DNA of 64,000 bases from Rhynchospora pubera (taxonomy: Eukaryota; Streptophyta; Magnoliopsida; Poales; Cyperaceae): contig CM051460.1 of assembly GCA_028095005.1 (NCBI GenBank), positions 22,615,501 through 22,679,500 of the forward strand, written 5' to 3'. Numbering within the stretch: position 1 is the first letter of the stretch; every line of letters starts with the position of its first letter. Below the pieces are notes generated by a model. It saw nothing but the letters and a program-made list of their open reading frames with translations, was not told the DNA's origin and ran no database searches. Position numbers and translations under genes: made by a program. Below are positions 13,253-24,873 of this stretch, piece after piece.

Positions 13253-13405
13253 ATGGACGCTACTGCTGGTGGAAAGGCTAAGAAGGGAAATGCCGCCATG
13301 CCGGGTGGAAGGCGGGCCAGGAAGAAGGCCGTCACTTGATCTGTCCGGGCCGGTCTCCAATTTCCAGTCGGGCGTATTGGTCGGTACCTGAAGAAAGGTC
13401 GGTAT
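13253..13405 (+). pseudogene. Histone H2A first-exon fragment with premature stop
   Basis: The frame from ATG 13253 reads MDATAGGKAKKG, then GGRRARKKAVT, stop, SVRAGLQFPVGRIGRYLKKGRY. This matches the N-terminus of plant H2A, where Arg normally sits at the stop position (VTRSVRAG), so a CGA-to-TGA change at 13337-13339 is the simplest reading. The preceding 150 bp are C-rich and leader-like, resembling a histone 5' UTR. The rest of H2A (acidic patch, docking domain) is absent: after GRY the frame runs into non-homologous sequence. It sits inside the hAT-type element and is read as captured or trapped host sequence. Confidence 0.88.
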
Positions 13406-13678
13406 CATGTTTTGAAAATATTTTCACAATCTACAAAAATACAAAATTTTCCTATGAAGTGTGAATCATCTTGAGGTGTTTCGGGTGAAATAATTTGCTT
13501 TTTGTTAATTGGTTAAGGGGTAAAGTGAAGTAAAACTTATTTTTATATTACTGCCAATTTATGATAATCTTGAACACCCCAGTAAAATTTGCATCATTTC
13601 CTGTACTGATGAGTTAATGCATCAATTAGTTATTTCTTGCAAAATCGTGTACATTAACGAAAGCAAAAACATTTCAGA

Positions 13679-14065
13679 TGTACAAAGGGGAAGGAACGAC
13701 AGCCAGATGGAGGAATTCAAACAAAACAAACTTCATAGAATTTGTGACATCCCCAAACAACTCTGACTATTTATTGTGTAATTCAGTTCTCAGTGGTTCC
13801 TCTATAATCTATGATCATGCATACTATTGGCCCCACTTCACAGTCATACTGGAACCAGCAGATGGAGATGTCATGATTTTTACACTGTCAAAAGTATCTA
13901 ACCTTGCAGACAGTCGGTTTGGGTATGTTTAGTATCTCTGGATATTGAAGACATCACAAGCTTGCCTGTTTGATTTTGAATGTATACATTCTGATGTTAA
14001 ATGCCATCTTAATTCACTTCACTTGCAGGTGGGCATTTATAAAGGATAAGAATGTGTAGAACAAG
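13679..14065 (+). pseudogene. TAR: Tryptophan-aminotransferase-related (TAR/alliinase) fragment, two exons, broken
   Basis: Exon one (13679-13922, after a TTTCAG acceptor) contains NFIEFVTSPNN, IYDHAYYWPHFTVI and DVMIFTLSKVSNLADSRFG. A GT-AG intron (13923-14028) joins in frame to WAFIKDKNV, stop, NK, ending at a donor at 14066. These are the characteristic alliinase C-terminal blocks around the PLP-lysine (SK of FTLSK) of TAA1/TAR enzymes, which convert tryptophan to indole-3-pyruvate, or of alliinases. The stop TAG at 14057-14059 falls where family members have Tyr. Other changes, such as SPNNSD for SPNNPD, also suggest decay. Intron retention argues for DNA-level capture rather than retrocopying. 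No further exons were found downstream. Confidence 0.82.
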
Positions 14066-16242
14066 GTACCAGATTACTTGCATTACAATAGCAAGCTTAA
14101 ATATACAGATTTTATTTGGTTGATATTTAGTTATTTTGAGTATCATACACAAATACCAGGAGCCGACTCCTGAACTATGTTAAGGTGATCTTAGCCAAAA
14201 TTGGTACTAATGGTGATATTTTTAAATTTGGATTCAACAAATTGAGAAAAATATGGCCGAAGCTGAATTTATTGTAAAAAAATTAATGAAAATATCCTAC
14301 CATAACTGTAAAAAAATTCTCCCAATATATATGATGGTAATTAAATTAAAACACCAGGTTGTGACATTTAATGCTGACAGAAATGAAAATTCGAAAAAAA
14401 TTTAAATGTGTGGAACTGATTTAGAGGAATTATTTATGTATAACCAAGCTCCTTTATTTCTACAGTTTAGGGAATTAATTTCGGTGAGCTGTGATATTCT
14501 GTTGTTGCACGCCCTAAGGGCATTATTTTTTTAATTACTGCCTAATGAATGCATTTAATGTGGATGCATTTATTTCGTCTTCTGTTATTATTTCTTCACT
14601 ATATAACCTGGTCTGAGAAAATTTTATTTGTCCCTTTCCAATTGAGCCATTCTTATCAACATTTTTTATTGTCACAGGTATTGGTACTGCTATTTTTGTA
14701 CTGCAAAAAATTATTACAAAAATTATGATAACTGAGCTAAACTAATATTTTTTATATTTATATATAGGTACCAATATCTACCGTTATCCCGATATTGAAA
14801 ATTACAAAGGTTAAGCATATTACATTGACTTATTTTTTTAGCAGCTACATACTTTCAATTAGATGTTCTTGATTTTGATTAGTGTTGAATTTTTTTTCCA
14901 GATCACAAATATTACAGAAATCGTTTGGAATGTAAATCTAAGGAACCCAAAATATTTCTTTGGCGTAAATTTTCATTCAACCTTTGATTCATTCTTCAAT
15001 TATATATGCCTGAGAATTTCAATGCTTCCTGATGGTATATGAAAATAGTATTCCAATGATTCCTATTACCCAGATCTTATTATTAATAAGTAATTTAATT
15101 TATTTTTTTTGCAGCCATCTACAAATTGCGCAAGACTAGACATGAATTTGAGGATTTTATTTATATTGGCAGCTTTTTCTATTTTGGTTTTTAAAGAATT
15201 GAACCACAGAACTATATCATTTTTGGTGTATTGTTATTAAAATACAATTTAAATTACTATATCATTCAGATTATTGCTAATAAACCAGCTTTTTCTATTT
15301 TGGTGTTGGAGGTATTCGGCTTTAAACTTCTTTTTGTATTTGCAACAGAACTATAGCACAGAACTACAATTGAAAGATTTAAGTTCGAAGCAATCTCAAA
15401 ATACCAATTTTTTTTTCTTTTGGGTATATGTGCAAAATTTTTCTGTATATCGGGTCGGATCTGAATATCAGATCTTCTGGCCGGTACATATTCAATGAGC
15501 TAAATAGGTTTTTTTTTTTTTTTTTCTGTATGTGTTGTTCCATTTTGTCTCCTAGCATATGGGATATACGGTTTCATAGGAATTATAATTAGCTTCCATA
15601 TAGTCCTGGGGATGGTGAATACAAACCAAGACAAAAGGGCGATTGTTCATATATTACCTTTATTTAATGCCTACATTCATAAATTTTTTTTATTTACTAT
15701 TTGTATTTTTGTCCTATTTGTATTTTATAGATTATATTGTGAACGTTACAACCTACTTAATTTAATTGTTATGGAAAATTTTCACATTTATAATGCGTCC
15801 TGAGTTTTCGCTTTTGTGTGTTCTACCAATTCTTTACCTTTTTTTTTCAATCATTAAAATTGGTCCTCAATCTATTTTCATTGGGTGCATCTGTTTAACG
15901 GCTACAATTTGACAGCTAATTTTCGTACAAATAAAATTTTTTCTTATTTTTTCTGGAAAAACATAAAGCGTTTTACGAATACACATTTATTCATTGCGCA
16001 TGTAAATAGAAACATTATATCATTTATTATCTATATTATTGTACTTTTAAATACTTTTTTTAGATTGATGTTATATAATAAATAAAATTCTTAACTATTA
16101 ACAAAATTAAATGTTTAAAGGTCTGCTATTGTTAGTGATTCCTATGATTAAAAGCGATAAATAAATTTTATATACAAATTTTCCATTTTTCAATCATTTC
16201 AAATGAAATCAGATTCGAAGATGACAACTATTTAGGGGATGA
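14066..16242. other. Interior of the hAT-type element, no gene seen
   Basis: Very AT-rich. Several open frames of 60-75 codons have no family features and composition alone explains them. Confidence 0.4.
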
Positions 16243-16665
16243 CGAGGATAACTACTCTGACGTCGTGTCAGATGAACACATCAAAATAAATAGCAAAAAA
16301 ATTAAAAAAAATGTAAAATTTGGTCTCCAATGTTATTTCAATATGGTGATCAATTTGAACGGTTTGGATTGACCGATTGAATTTCGGATCTTAAAAAAAT
16401 GATTCAAAAAAGACATCTGTGGAACTTTAGCATTTTTTCTGCTATTTATTATGATATTTTTAAAAAACGTTATAATTGGAGTATTTCAGACCCTCCAATT
16501 TGAACATATCAAAATAAATAGCAATAAAATTAAAAAAATATAAAATTTGGTCTCCAATGGTATTTCAATGTGGTGATCAATTTGAATGGTTTAGATTAAC
16601 TGATTGAATTTCGAATATTAAAAAAAGACATCTATGGCATTGCCATCTATGACACTTTAGCCCAC

Positions 16666-16667
<2 letters not shown>
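16243..16667. repeat. Two overlapping remnants of a fold-back MITE
   Basis: Two successive copies of the right half of the element at 45113-45512, sharing ATCAAAATAAATAGCA, AAATTTGGTCTCCAATG, GATCAATTTGAA and GACATCTATGGCATTGCCAT, with the terminal CCACCTCT at about 16667. The left terminus is missing. Confidence 0.7.
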
Positions 16668-16704
<37 letters not shown>

Positions 16705-16706
16705 AT

Positions 16707-16855
16707 ATACATACATACATACATACATACATACATACATACATACATACATACATACATACATACATACATACATACATACATACATACATACATACAT
16801 ACATACATACATACATACATACATACATACATACATACATACATACATACATACA
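16707..16855. repeat. (CATA)n microsatellite
   Basis: About 37 uninterrupted ACAT units, preceded by (CT)n and (TA)n tracts from 16668. The repeat creates artificial open frames rich in Met-Tyr-Val-Cys, which are not genes. Confidence 0.97.
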
Positions 16856-18236
16856 ATTATGGACTTTCATCTCCATTATAATAGCCATTATCTTATTTAA
16901 AGTCATTCTCTAATTTTGTGACTCTTACTTTCCTATTTACTCATATTCAATAAATTATTTCATTTAACCTTTAATCTTTTTTTTTTTTTCGTTTTTCCAA
17001 TTTCTTCGTATTTACTTTTCCACTTTTTTTTTTGTAATTCGATAATAACACCTGCTCCTACAATTTTTAGTTAAGAAGTAATTTATAACATATATCAAAT
17101 TTCACATCAAATATTATGTATACCACAAATTATACATATTTATATATATTTCATTTTAATTTCCTTGATAAGCATTCCATACTTAAACAGCTCAAAACTT
17201 AACCACACTTACGTAACCTATACAAAATATACAAATTTATTCAATACTGTATTAAATTTTAACACACATTTTCGCAGATTTAACATTTCTTTCATAAATT
17301 TAAATAATTTTATATTCAAATATCGAGCGAAGCTCGATTGTCCCTCCTTGTTAAAATATAAAGTTATGCTGAAAAAATCTAATTTACTAATTTGTTTATA
17401 CCTAGCTCTTTGAAATATATATTAGTTTTTTTTAAAGAGTAGGTTCAGTCTAAAATAATAAAAAAAATTTATGATCAAACAATTCTAATAAATGCTAGAT
17501 GAATCATTTTTTACATGCTTGTTTGACAATAAAATATTTATAATTTGATGAAACTCAAAATATGAAAGTTGTAGCTTATTTTTGAACCTTTCTACGGAAC
17601 TTTAAATCGGGTCAATCGGAGTTCGTATGAAAAAGATGTGCCTAAAATACTAATACTGATTGTTATTTCCACTAAATAACCGCTATTGTCCGCTAAATGT
17701 CGCTATGACCGCTATTCTGACCGCTATCGGCAAAACGCTAAATATACAGTTTTTATTTAACAGCGTAGCGGTCTACCATATAGCACCGCTATTGCGCCGC
17801 TATAGCGGCCGCTATCGCCGCTATTTAAATCACTGTTAGCACTAATTTGGTCTAATCTGCCAACTCGATAATTATGTGAGTTAGTGTGCCACCAGTTCTC
17901 CATTATCAATTTTCAAATCTTTTCACCACAAACTTTCTAAAATTTGAAATTAAAATTTAAACTTTCGAAATTTTCAATTTTGATTTCAAATTTTAGAAAC
18001 TTTTTTACATTTAAAAAAAATTCTTGATTGGAATCAATATTGTTAATGAATGCACTAATTTTGACAACTAACCAACATATCACATCAAACAACATTTACT
18101 AACTTAAAATTAGTACTAATTTTATTAACTTTAAACTCTACTAACCTGTGAGCACGAACTCTAAAAATTTATACTAACCTTAACCAAATATCTCTGAAAT
18201 ATTTAAAATGAATTATACTAACCTCAAACACTAATG

Positions 18237-18396
18237 GGGGGCGTTTGACAACACCACATGTTGGTGGGGTTAGAGTTAAAATTACTTTTAAATAATTGTA
18301 TGTAGGTTGACAAATTGGTTTACTAACATAGAAATTAGACTAACCTCATGCATTTTAAACACCCTATAAAATACTAACCTTAATTAAACGCTCCCT
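18237..18396. mobile_element. Small MITE with CGTTTGA-type termini
   Basis: About 160 bp bounded by GGGGGGCGTTTGA and, inverted, AGGGAGCGTTTAA. The interior has GTTAG/CTAAC motifs. Related in style to the outer element at 33518-35854. Confidence 0.5.
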
Positions 18397-18429
18397 GAAA
18401 TATTTAATTAAACAAAACTCCGGCACATT

Positions 18430-18591
18430 GCGAACCAGCTCTTGGTCTAGTGGCAAAGAGCAATGCACCTTGATTCTTTGAGTGAAAGGTCGTAGGTTCG
18501 AAATCCTTCTGGGAGGTCTTTCATAGACATTTAATTTAATTTTAAAATAAGTTGGATGGCTTAGACCTCCAATTTATCTTAAAAAAAAAAA
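18430..18591 (+). mobile_element. tRNA-derived SINE
   Basis: Pol III-type promoter boxes are visible: A box CTTGGTCTAGTGG and B box GGTTCGAAATCC. The 3' end is an A-run. It is flanked by CTCCGGCACATT (18418-18429) and CGCCGGCATATT (18592-18603), a 12-bp target duplication with two mismatches. The same family occurs reversed at 11292. Confidence 0.85.
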
Positions 18592-18603
18592 CGCCGGCAT
18601 ATT

Positions 18604-20489
18604 AAAGCACTCCATTGCTTGATTGGTATAACAGCGTGTTTGCAGGGCCAACACTGGAAATTCATAGAGCTCGACTGGAGAATGTATGTAATGTGCAGGT
18701 TAGTTGTCAAAGTATTAACTAGTATAAAAGCAAAATTGTTGACTAGTTAAATGAATTATAGTAACGAAGAATGGTCAATCATTTTCCTCAGGATAAATTC
18801 GGTACCTCTGCATAATATCAGCACATCTGTCATGCCATCTGGAAAATTGTAAACATCGTCGCAAACTGGGTTTCATTACCATATATATTATATAAAATAA
18901 TATTTTAAAATGTGTATTGAATATTTTATTCAATTTTTTTAAAACCGTGCCAGATAAGGTCATTATTAACTAAAAGAAAAGTGATGAAGTCATTATCTGT
19001 TGTCTATTTTTTACAGCTATATTAAAATGTTACCAAAGTTTATATAGTTTCTGTCTGCATTATTTAAACAACAGAGGGACAACTCTATAATTTTATTTCC
19101 CATCGACTCTTTTTGACTTGATCGGCTTCCATTATCTTTAAAATTTTGAGGTTGAGACAGCATAGTCATAGCTCAGATCTTAATTTTTAAAGATCCACGA
19201 AATGAAATGTTCCAAACAATATGATCTATTTGTGATTCCATAGCAGTTCGTATAACAATATTTTATACTAGAAGTCGATGCTGTATTATCAAAATTTAAA
19301 AATAGTCCATGACAAATTCAATATGATATTATACATACGAAACTTTTTAAATTTACCAAGAATTACTTTTTCAAAATCCCTTATTATTTTTTTCCGGATT
19401 TCTAAAAAACATAAAAAAATACATATGTGCACATCAAATAATATTATTTTTAAGAAATCTGAAAAACAGCAAAATGTTATTTCCTACAAAAATTGGCATG
19501 TACTTCCGTACATCACAAATATGGCCGAAAGTTTATAAATGAAAAAAATATGACTGCAATTATCTTTATTTCGATCGAAATATTTGCAGAACAGGCTTTC
19601 TTTCATTATAGATACAAAATTAACCAATAAGCACCTCTCCCCAATGTGGCAAATACCACAGTATGCTAATAAAGTAATACAAAAAGTAGAGGTCAACCGA
19701 TGCAATTAATGAAATGATTACTCGAGGCGCCTTGAATTGAGGAGGAACATCGGGGTTAATAAGAAAAATAAAATTAATTGTACATAAAAAAATTTTCAAA
19801 ATTGATTTCGTTCCCATTAGAAATTTGTTTTACCTTGCGCATGCTATATGATCCCATAGTTTGATCTAATAGTAGATCACTTACTCACAGAAAATTAAGT
19901 CTGTTTAATCATTCTACCGAGGAAAATATGATTTTCCACAAGAGGATAAGCTTATAATACACACATAAAAACATAGATGAATTACGTAGAAATGAGGTAC
20001 GACATTTCTCATGTTTTAATTTTTTCATCATAAATATTTAGGTATTATTTTTGATGTGCTATGGATACTTATAAAAATATTTAACCTGTACCTAAAGGGT
20101 TATTTTATTGTTGATTTCTATTGTTGTAATTTATGATTATAATATAAGTATTAATTTTTGTTATCTTTCTATCTAAATTACTGTCCTTGTCCTTTTACAG
20201 CGGAAGCACACTGTATAACTTGGTGGTATGTACGGTTAAGTAAAAATCTGTATAATTAATATTGTTAAATGATGGGCAGAAGGTGAATTAAACAGGCAGG
20301 CTGCGCATTAACTGTTGTGACCAACAAATAGGTACAGTACAGCAGCCCTCCCCTCAAAATTACAGTAAATGCTATAGTATATGCTGACAAGTAAAAGGAA
20401 TTTATCCGGTTACCAAATTGACTAAAGCTTGAGGAAACTTCAAACAGTAAAATGAGCTTGACAGTTTGTTAAAACCAAGCTGACAATTT
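18604..20489. other. AT-rich intergenic stretch, no gene assigned
   Basis: A minus-strand frame at 19620-19817 with PDVPPQFKAPRVIISLIAS looks less random than its neighbours but could not be matched to any family. Otherwise nothing recognised. Confidence 0.35.
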
Positions 20490-20811
20490 TAACAGAGAAA
20501 TGATGACTGTAACTTCAGTTTTGCCATCTCTCAAACAAAATGACCACATAAATAAACAATCTGAACATATAGATGATCAAAGTGAACATACAAAAAAAAA
20601 AAAAATTGTCATCCTTTGTTCGAATTTTTATATGCATATTTAACTTATTTTTATTGAACATGTTTGCTTGTATGTATTCACTTTGATCATTTATATGTTC
20701 ATTTTGTTTATCTTATGTGTTCATTTTGTTCAAACAATGGTAAATGACGACAAAAATTGCAAATAACAAAACTGCAGTAATCAATTTCCATTTTAACAAG
20801 CTGAGGTATTA
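20490..20811. mobile_element. Fold-back element, GTGAACATATA family, copy A
   Basis: Two inverted arms of roughly 100 bp or more, with repeated TGAACATATA and GATCAAAGTGAA motifs, meet around an AT-rich centre near 20610-20650. The outer arms share AACTNCAGTTTTG. Related copies lie at 24385-24575 and 27683-27955. Confidence 0.65.
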
Positions 20812-20880
20812 GAAATTCAATACAGCAATTAATGGGCTAAAATATACTTATGGGCTTATTGGCTTATGTTGTCTGGACCC

Positions 20881-21292
20881 GAAATTTTAAAAAATAATAT
20901 TAAAATAATATAATCCAATAAAATTAATATCAATTTAATAAGTTTAATAAAAATAGTATCGTAAGATCGGAATCCTGGATTCCGAACGTTAGATCGGATT
21001 TCTGGATTCCGATCTAACGTTAGATCGGATTCTGGGATTCCGATCTAACGTTAGATCGGATTCTGGGATTCCGAACAGTGCTGTAACTGCCCAATTTTGT
21101 CTTTTTCATGGTTTTATTGTAATTTAATTATAAAAATTAATTAAATATATGAAATTTTAATATTAAATTAATATATTATGAAAATTTAGTAATATATTTT
21201 GAAGATAAGATATTAAATTAATATATTTTATTTTACTTCTATTATAAACATTAATTAAATATATAAAATTTTAATATTAAATTAATATATTA
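20881..21292 (+). repeat. Left TIR of the MULE
   Basis: Begins GAAATTTTAAAAAATAATA. Positions 20965-21080 hold about four units of a 31-bp repeat containing GATCGGATTC, GGATTCCGATC and TAACGTTA, each unit itself partly palindromic. The rest is AT-rich. Confidence 0.93.
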
Positions 21293-22013
21293 AAAATTGT
21301 ATCAAAAATACTGAGCTGTTAATTGGCGGATCTATTTTCCTAAACTTGAATTTCAAAATTTTTAGGCGTACCATTTGTTCAAAACAAAAATGACAAAGGA
21401 CCAAGATAGTCACACTTTGAACTGAAAAAACAGCTCTGGATTCGAAAAGTTTGGCGCTAGAAAAATATGAAATACGCTCTGAAAAATTGTATAAAAAATA
21501 CGGAGCTGTTAATTGGCGGATCTATTTTCCTAAACTTGAATTTCAAAATTTTTAGGCGTACCATTTGTTCAAAACAAAAATGACAAAGGACCAAGATAGT
21601 CACACTTTGAACTGAAAAAACAGCTCTGGATTCGAAAAGTTTGGCGCTAGAAAAATATGAAATACGCTCTGAAAAATTGTATCAAAAATACTGAGCTGTT
21701 AATTGGCGGATCTATTTTCCTAAACTTGAATTTCAAAATTTTTAGGTGTACCATTTGTTCAAAACAAAAATGACAAAGGACCAAGATAGTCACACTTTGA
21801 ACTGAAAAAACAGCTCTGGATTCGAAAAGTTTGGCGCTAGAAAAATATGAAATACGCTCTGAAAAATTGTATAAAAAATACTGAGCTGTTAATTGGCGGA
21901 TCTATTTTCCTAAACTTGAATTTCAAAATTTTTAGGTGTACCATTTGTTCAAAACAAAAATGACAAAGCATCAAGAAAGTCACACTTTCAACTGATAAAA
22001 CAGCTCTGGATTC
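21293..22013 (+). repeat. 190-bp tandem repeat, 3.8 copies
   Basis: The marker GAGCTGTTAATTGGCGGATC recurs at 21313, 21503, 21693 and 21883, giving an exact 190-bp period. Copies are nearly identical; the last ends early at CAGCTCTGGATTC. It lies directly inside the left TIR and has no counterpart by the right TIR. Confidence 0.96.
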
Positions 22014-22107
22014 AACGTAGTATTACGAATATTACAATTATTACATTATCACATCAAATAAAAGTACAATTCAACTAAATATTACATTATCACCACAAAA
22101 ATTACAA

Positions 22108-24273
22108 TTATTTTCTTCCTCCTCTTGCAAAATTAGTTATTCTTGCGCCAAGACGTAAAATGCCACCACGTATTCCGGTTTGTGCTCTGCTACTCGATGC
22201 TCCTTGACTATCCCTTGTAATTGATATCCCCTGACTTGTGACATACCTAGCAGAACTTGAGCGTGGATCCACGCTAATGGAATTTCGGCGTGGTTCATTT
22301 CCTCCTATACCAAGACTAATACGACTTTGAGTTCGTGGATCTACGCTAACAGAACTTCGGCCAGGTTGAACTGGCTCCCTCGGAAAAGAACTTTCACCTC
22401 GGTTACCTGTTGAAGGCGGAGCTCTATTCCTTGTACTTGTTCGTCTATGCGTGTTGGCACGCCTACCAGATTGAAGTTCCTCCAAAGAGATAGGTGGTTG
22501 TGGGTTGTTGTCCTCTGTGGTTCTTCTTTTTTTATTTTTATTATTTCGCATTGCATCCATCCACATCCAATCACGGTCCTTCTTTCGCCGCCCCCGATTA
22601 ATCATATTCTTATCAGGGAACACCACAGGTCCATCGTAGCGAGGCCAGTTCTCTTCGTCTTCATAGCAGTGGAAGTCACTTGATGACCATATTTTAACCA
22701 TGTTCTCTGTACTATATAATGGGTCTATAAATTCATCTACTTCCCATCTATATGTACCGCATATGGCAACAACATGAGCACATGGTATTCCGGTCAGTTG
22801 AGGTTTTTGACATTTGCACGTCACACGCTTGGTCGGTAGTTGAGGATCTTCCGGTTGATAATTGCGGTTGATGAGAACTTTGTACTTCCACGTTCTTCCA
22901 GGGAAATCTTTCTCGTTGGGCACCTGTACTTCGAACTCTCCACGTTCAATATCAATGGTTACCACAGTCATCAGCGCTGTAAATATTAAAATATATAAAA
23001 AAAACATGTAAATATAAATGAAGGTTAATTTTTAGTAAAGTATACAACGGTAATCCTTACCCGCTTTAAGAGTATGCTTCATGACTTTTAATTGCACCTC
23101 TTTTGGCCACCGTTCTCCATCTGCCTGTCTTCCCAATGCTATTTGCTTCCTTTCATTAAACCACTGCACAGTCTTGTACCAAGTGCCTTCTACGAGTCCA
23201 ACAACTGGGAGTCTTCTCTCAACCTTGTACCGGCTATTTAGACTTTCAGATCCGTTACTAGTCATAAGACCCCAACGTGCACCAGTGTCAAAAGTTTGTG
23301 CCCACCTCTCTGGCCTCATTCGCTCATTGATATCTGTCTCGTTTTCTTTACCACACTTCTTAAGATAATCGATAACTTCAGGGTTTGTCACTCGGAGTTC
23401 CTCCCACATTTTCATGAATGACCGTTTCTTTTTCTTGTTAGCCAACTTATTTCTAAATTTGTGTGGTATACCTTTGTCTTTACCAGAAACCTTGTACACA
23501 TTTTCACATAAATGTTGCATACAATACCGATGTACGGCCAATGCAGGCTCCGCACTTTCTTGCCATCCGTACTGTGGTCTTTTAAACATGTTCCTTATTC
23601 CCCAATGACGGTCTGAGACAACACAAAATTTTTTTGGTCCCACCACTTGTTCCCGTAGAAATTTCATGAACCAACCCCAGCAAGCTTCATCCTCCGTTCT
23701 CACTAAAGCAAATGCTAACGGAACAAGCCGTTGCTCAGGATCGTAACCGCAAGCCGCTAAGAATTTACCCTTATAGCGACCTGATAAGAAAGAGGCATCA
23801 ATGCTAATCACGGGCCTAATATACGGAACCGCCGCAATACAAGGCCCGAATGCCCATGCTGCTGCTTCGAACATAGCTCTGTTCGGATCACCTACGCTTT
23901 TAAACAACCACTTTATCTGCGTGCCGGGTGTCGTCCTCTGTATAGCCAATAAAAGACTCGGTAGTTTGTTGTACGAATCTTCCCATGAACCAAAAAGATG
24001 TTCGATTGCTCTTTCTCGCCCCCGCCAAATCTTGTTATAAGTGGGCACCACATTCGGGTATTCTTTCTCCAATAGAGATTTAACGTCGGGTAAGGAAATA
24101 CCGACATCTCTCTTTACTGCATTTGTAATACAGTTGGCAATAACCTCAGCCGTTAAATTATCATGTGTGAAGTCTCCGGCCCTCCTCACGCATGTATGCT
24201 CGTGTTCATTCGTTATTACTTTGTTTTTAAGTACCCTGGTGTGTTCATTTATATTATGGTTTTTTATGTACAT
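22108..24273 (-). CDS. MuDR-type transposase with SWIM zinc finger
   Basis: Exons 23061-24273 and 22108-22976 join over an 84-bp GT-AG intron in frame to give 693 residues. The DDE-type core shows VISIDASFLSGRYKG (first Asp), CVVSDRHWGIRN (second Asp), HRYCMQHLCENVY (the CxxH motif of MULEs) and NGSESLNSRYK (candidate Glu). The SWIM finger CKC-x7-IPCAHV follows the intron. The C-terminal third is basic and Ser/Arg-rich with a repeated SVDPR motif; I saw no zinc-knuckle. The N-terminus is short: only an EHTC trace of the usual zinc-binding domain remains before ANCI, and a fold-back element lies just upstream. The start is therefore uncertain and an upstream exon may have been lost. The enzyme would cut and integrate this element and relatives in the nucleus. 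Confidence 0.9.
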
Positions 24274-24384
24274 TTTTCCTTTTATATTATTTTAGTGTGC
24301 TAAATTATATTATGATTTTCATGTATTTTTCCCTTTCTTTTATTTTAGTGTGCTAATCTATATTATGGTTACAAAATTCAATTC

Positions 24385-24575
24385 TTCTTCTAATGGTGAA
24401 CATATACATAAAACAAAGTGAACATATAAACGATCTAAGTGAACACATACAAACAAATAAGTTCTATAAAAATAAGTTAGTAAGTGTTCACTTAGATCGA
24501 CTATATGTTCAGCTTATTTACGGTATATGTTCACTTTGTATTTACCGAAGGCTGGGATGGTATATTTGCCGATGA
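24385..24575. mobile_element. Fold-back element, GTGAACATATA family, copy B (nested in MULE)
   Basis: Inverted arms with AAAGTGAACATATA and GATCTAAGTGAACAC motifs repeated on both sides. It sits between the transposase start and the right TIR. Confidence 0.7.
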
Positions 24576-24873
24576 TAACACTTATAATTCCTGTATTTTT
24601 ATATTATGAATTAAATGAAATAAATCTAATATTTAATTATAAGTTTATATTATAATTATTGCCATAAATAAATTATTACATAAAGTATTATGTACTTATT
24701 ATGTACAACATTTAACATAATTGAAAATTTTTAATATTAAAAATAAAACCATCCATATCAAATTAATATCAAAACTTTAAATATTAAAATATTATTCATA
24801 ATATAGAATTATATTATACTAACATTCTTCAAAATATCAAAAATCCGGTTCTAAACAAACGACAAAATTTTTA

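Larger units (their letters stand above)
12587..17834. mobile_element. Large hAT-type element (5.2 kb) carrying H2A and TAR gene fragments
   Basis: The ends are inverted: TAAAGATTTAAATAGCGG at 12587 and, on the other strand at 17834, AGTGATTTAAATAGCGG. Both flanks carry a perfect 8-bp duplication GTTAGCAC (12579-12586 and 17835-17842), the length made by hAT transposases. Subterminal regions are rich in CCGCTAT/ATAGCGG repeats (12600-12680 and 17680-17830), as seen in hAT transposase-binding regions. No hAT transposase was recognised inside, so it is probably non-autonomous. The interior holds an H2A first exon with a stop, two TAR exons with a stop, a nested fold-back MITE remnant and microsatellites. 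Confidence 0.75.

Noticed and set aside
16577..16906. Minus-strand frame of 109 codons with repeated Met-Tyr-Val-Cys
   Set aside because: It is the translation of a (CATA)n microsatellite.
18430..18500. tRNA-like A and B boxes
   Set aside because: No cloverleaf or anticodon arm fits; the 3' extension, A-tail and target duplication mark it as a SINE.
19620..19817. Minus-strand frame with PDVPPQFKAPRVIISLIAS
   Set aside because: Looks slightly protein-like but could not be tied to any family or exon chain, so not called.
21293..22013. Regular repeats that might suggest a CRISPR-like array
   Set aside because: Units are 190 bp, contiguous, without unique spacers, inside a eukaryotic transposon.
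23081..24295. Several plus-strand frames across the MULE transposase
   Set aside because: They are antisense to the open transposase, which has clear motifs and splicing.
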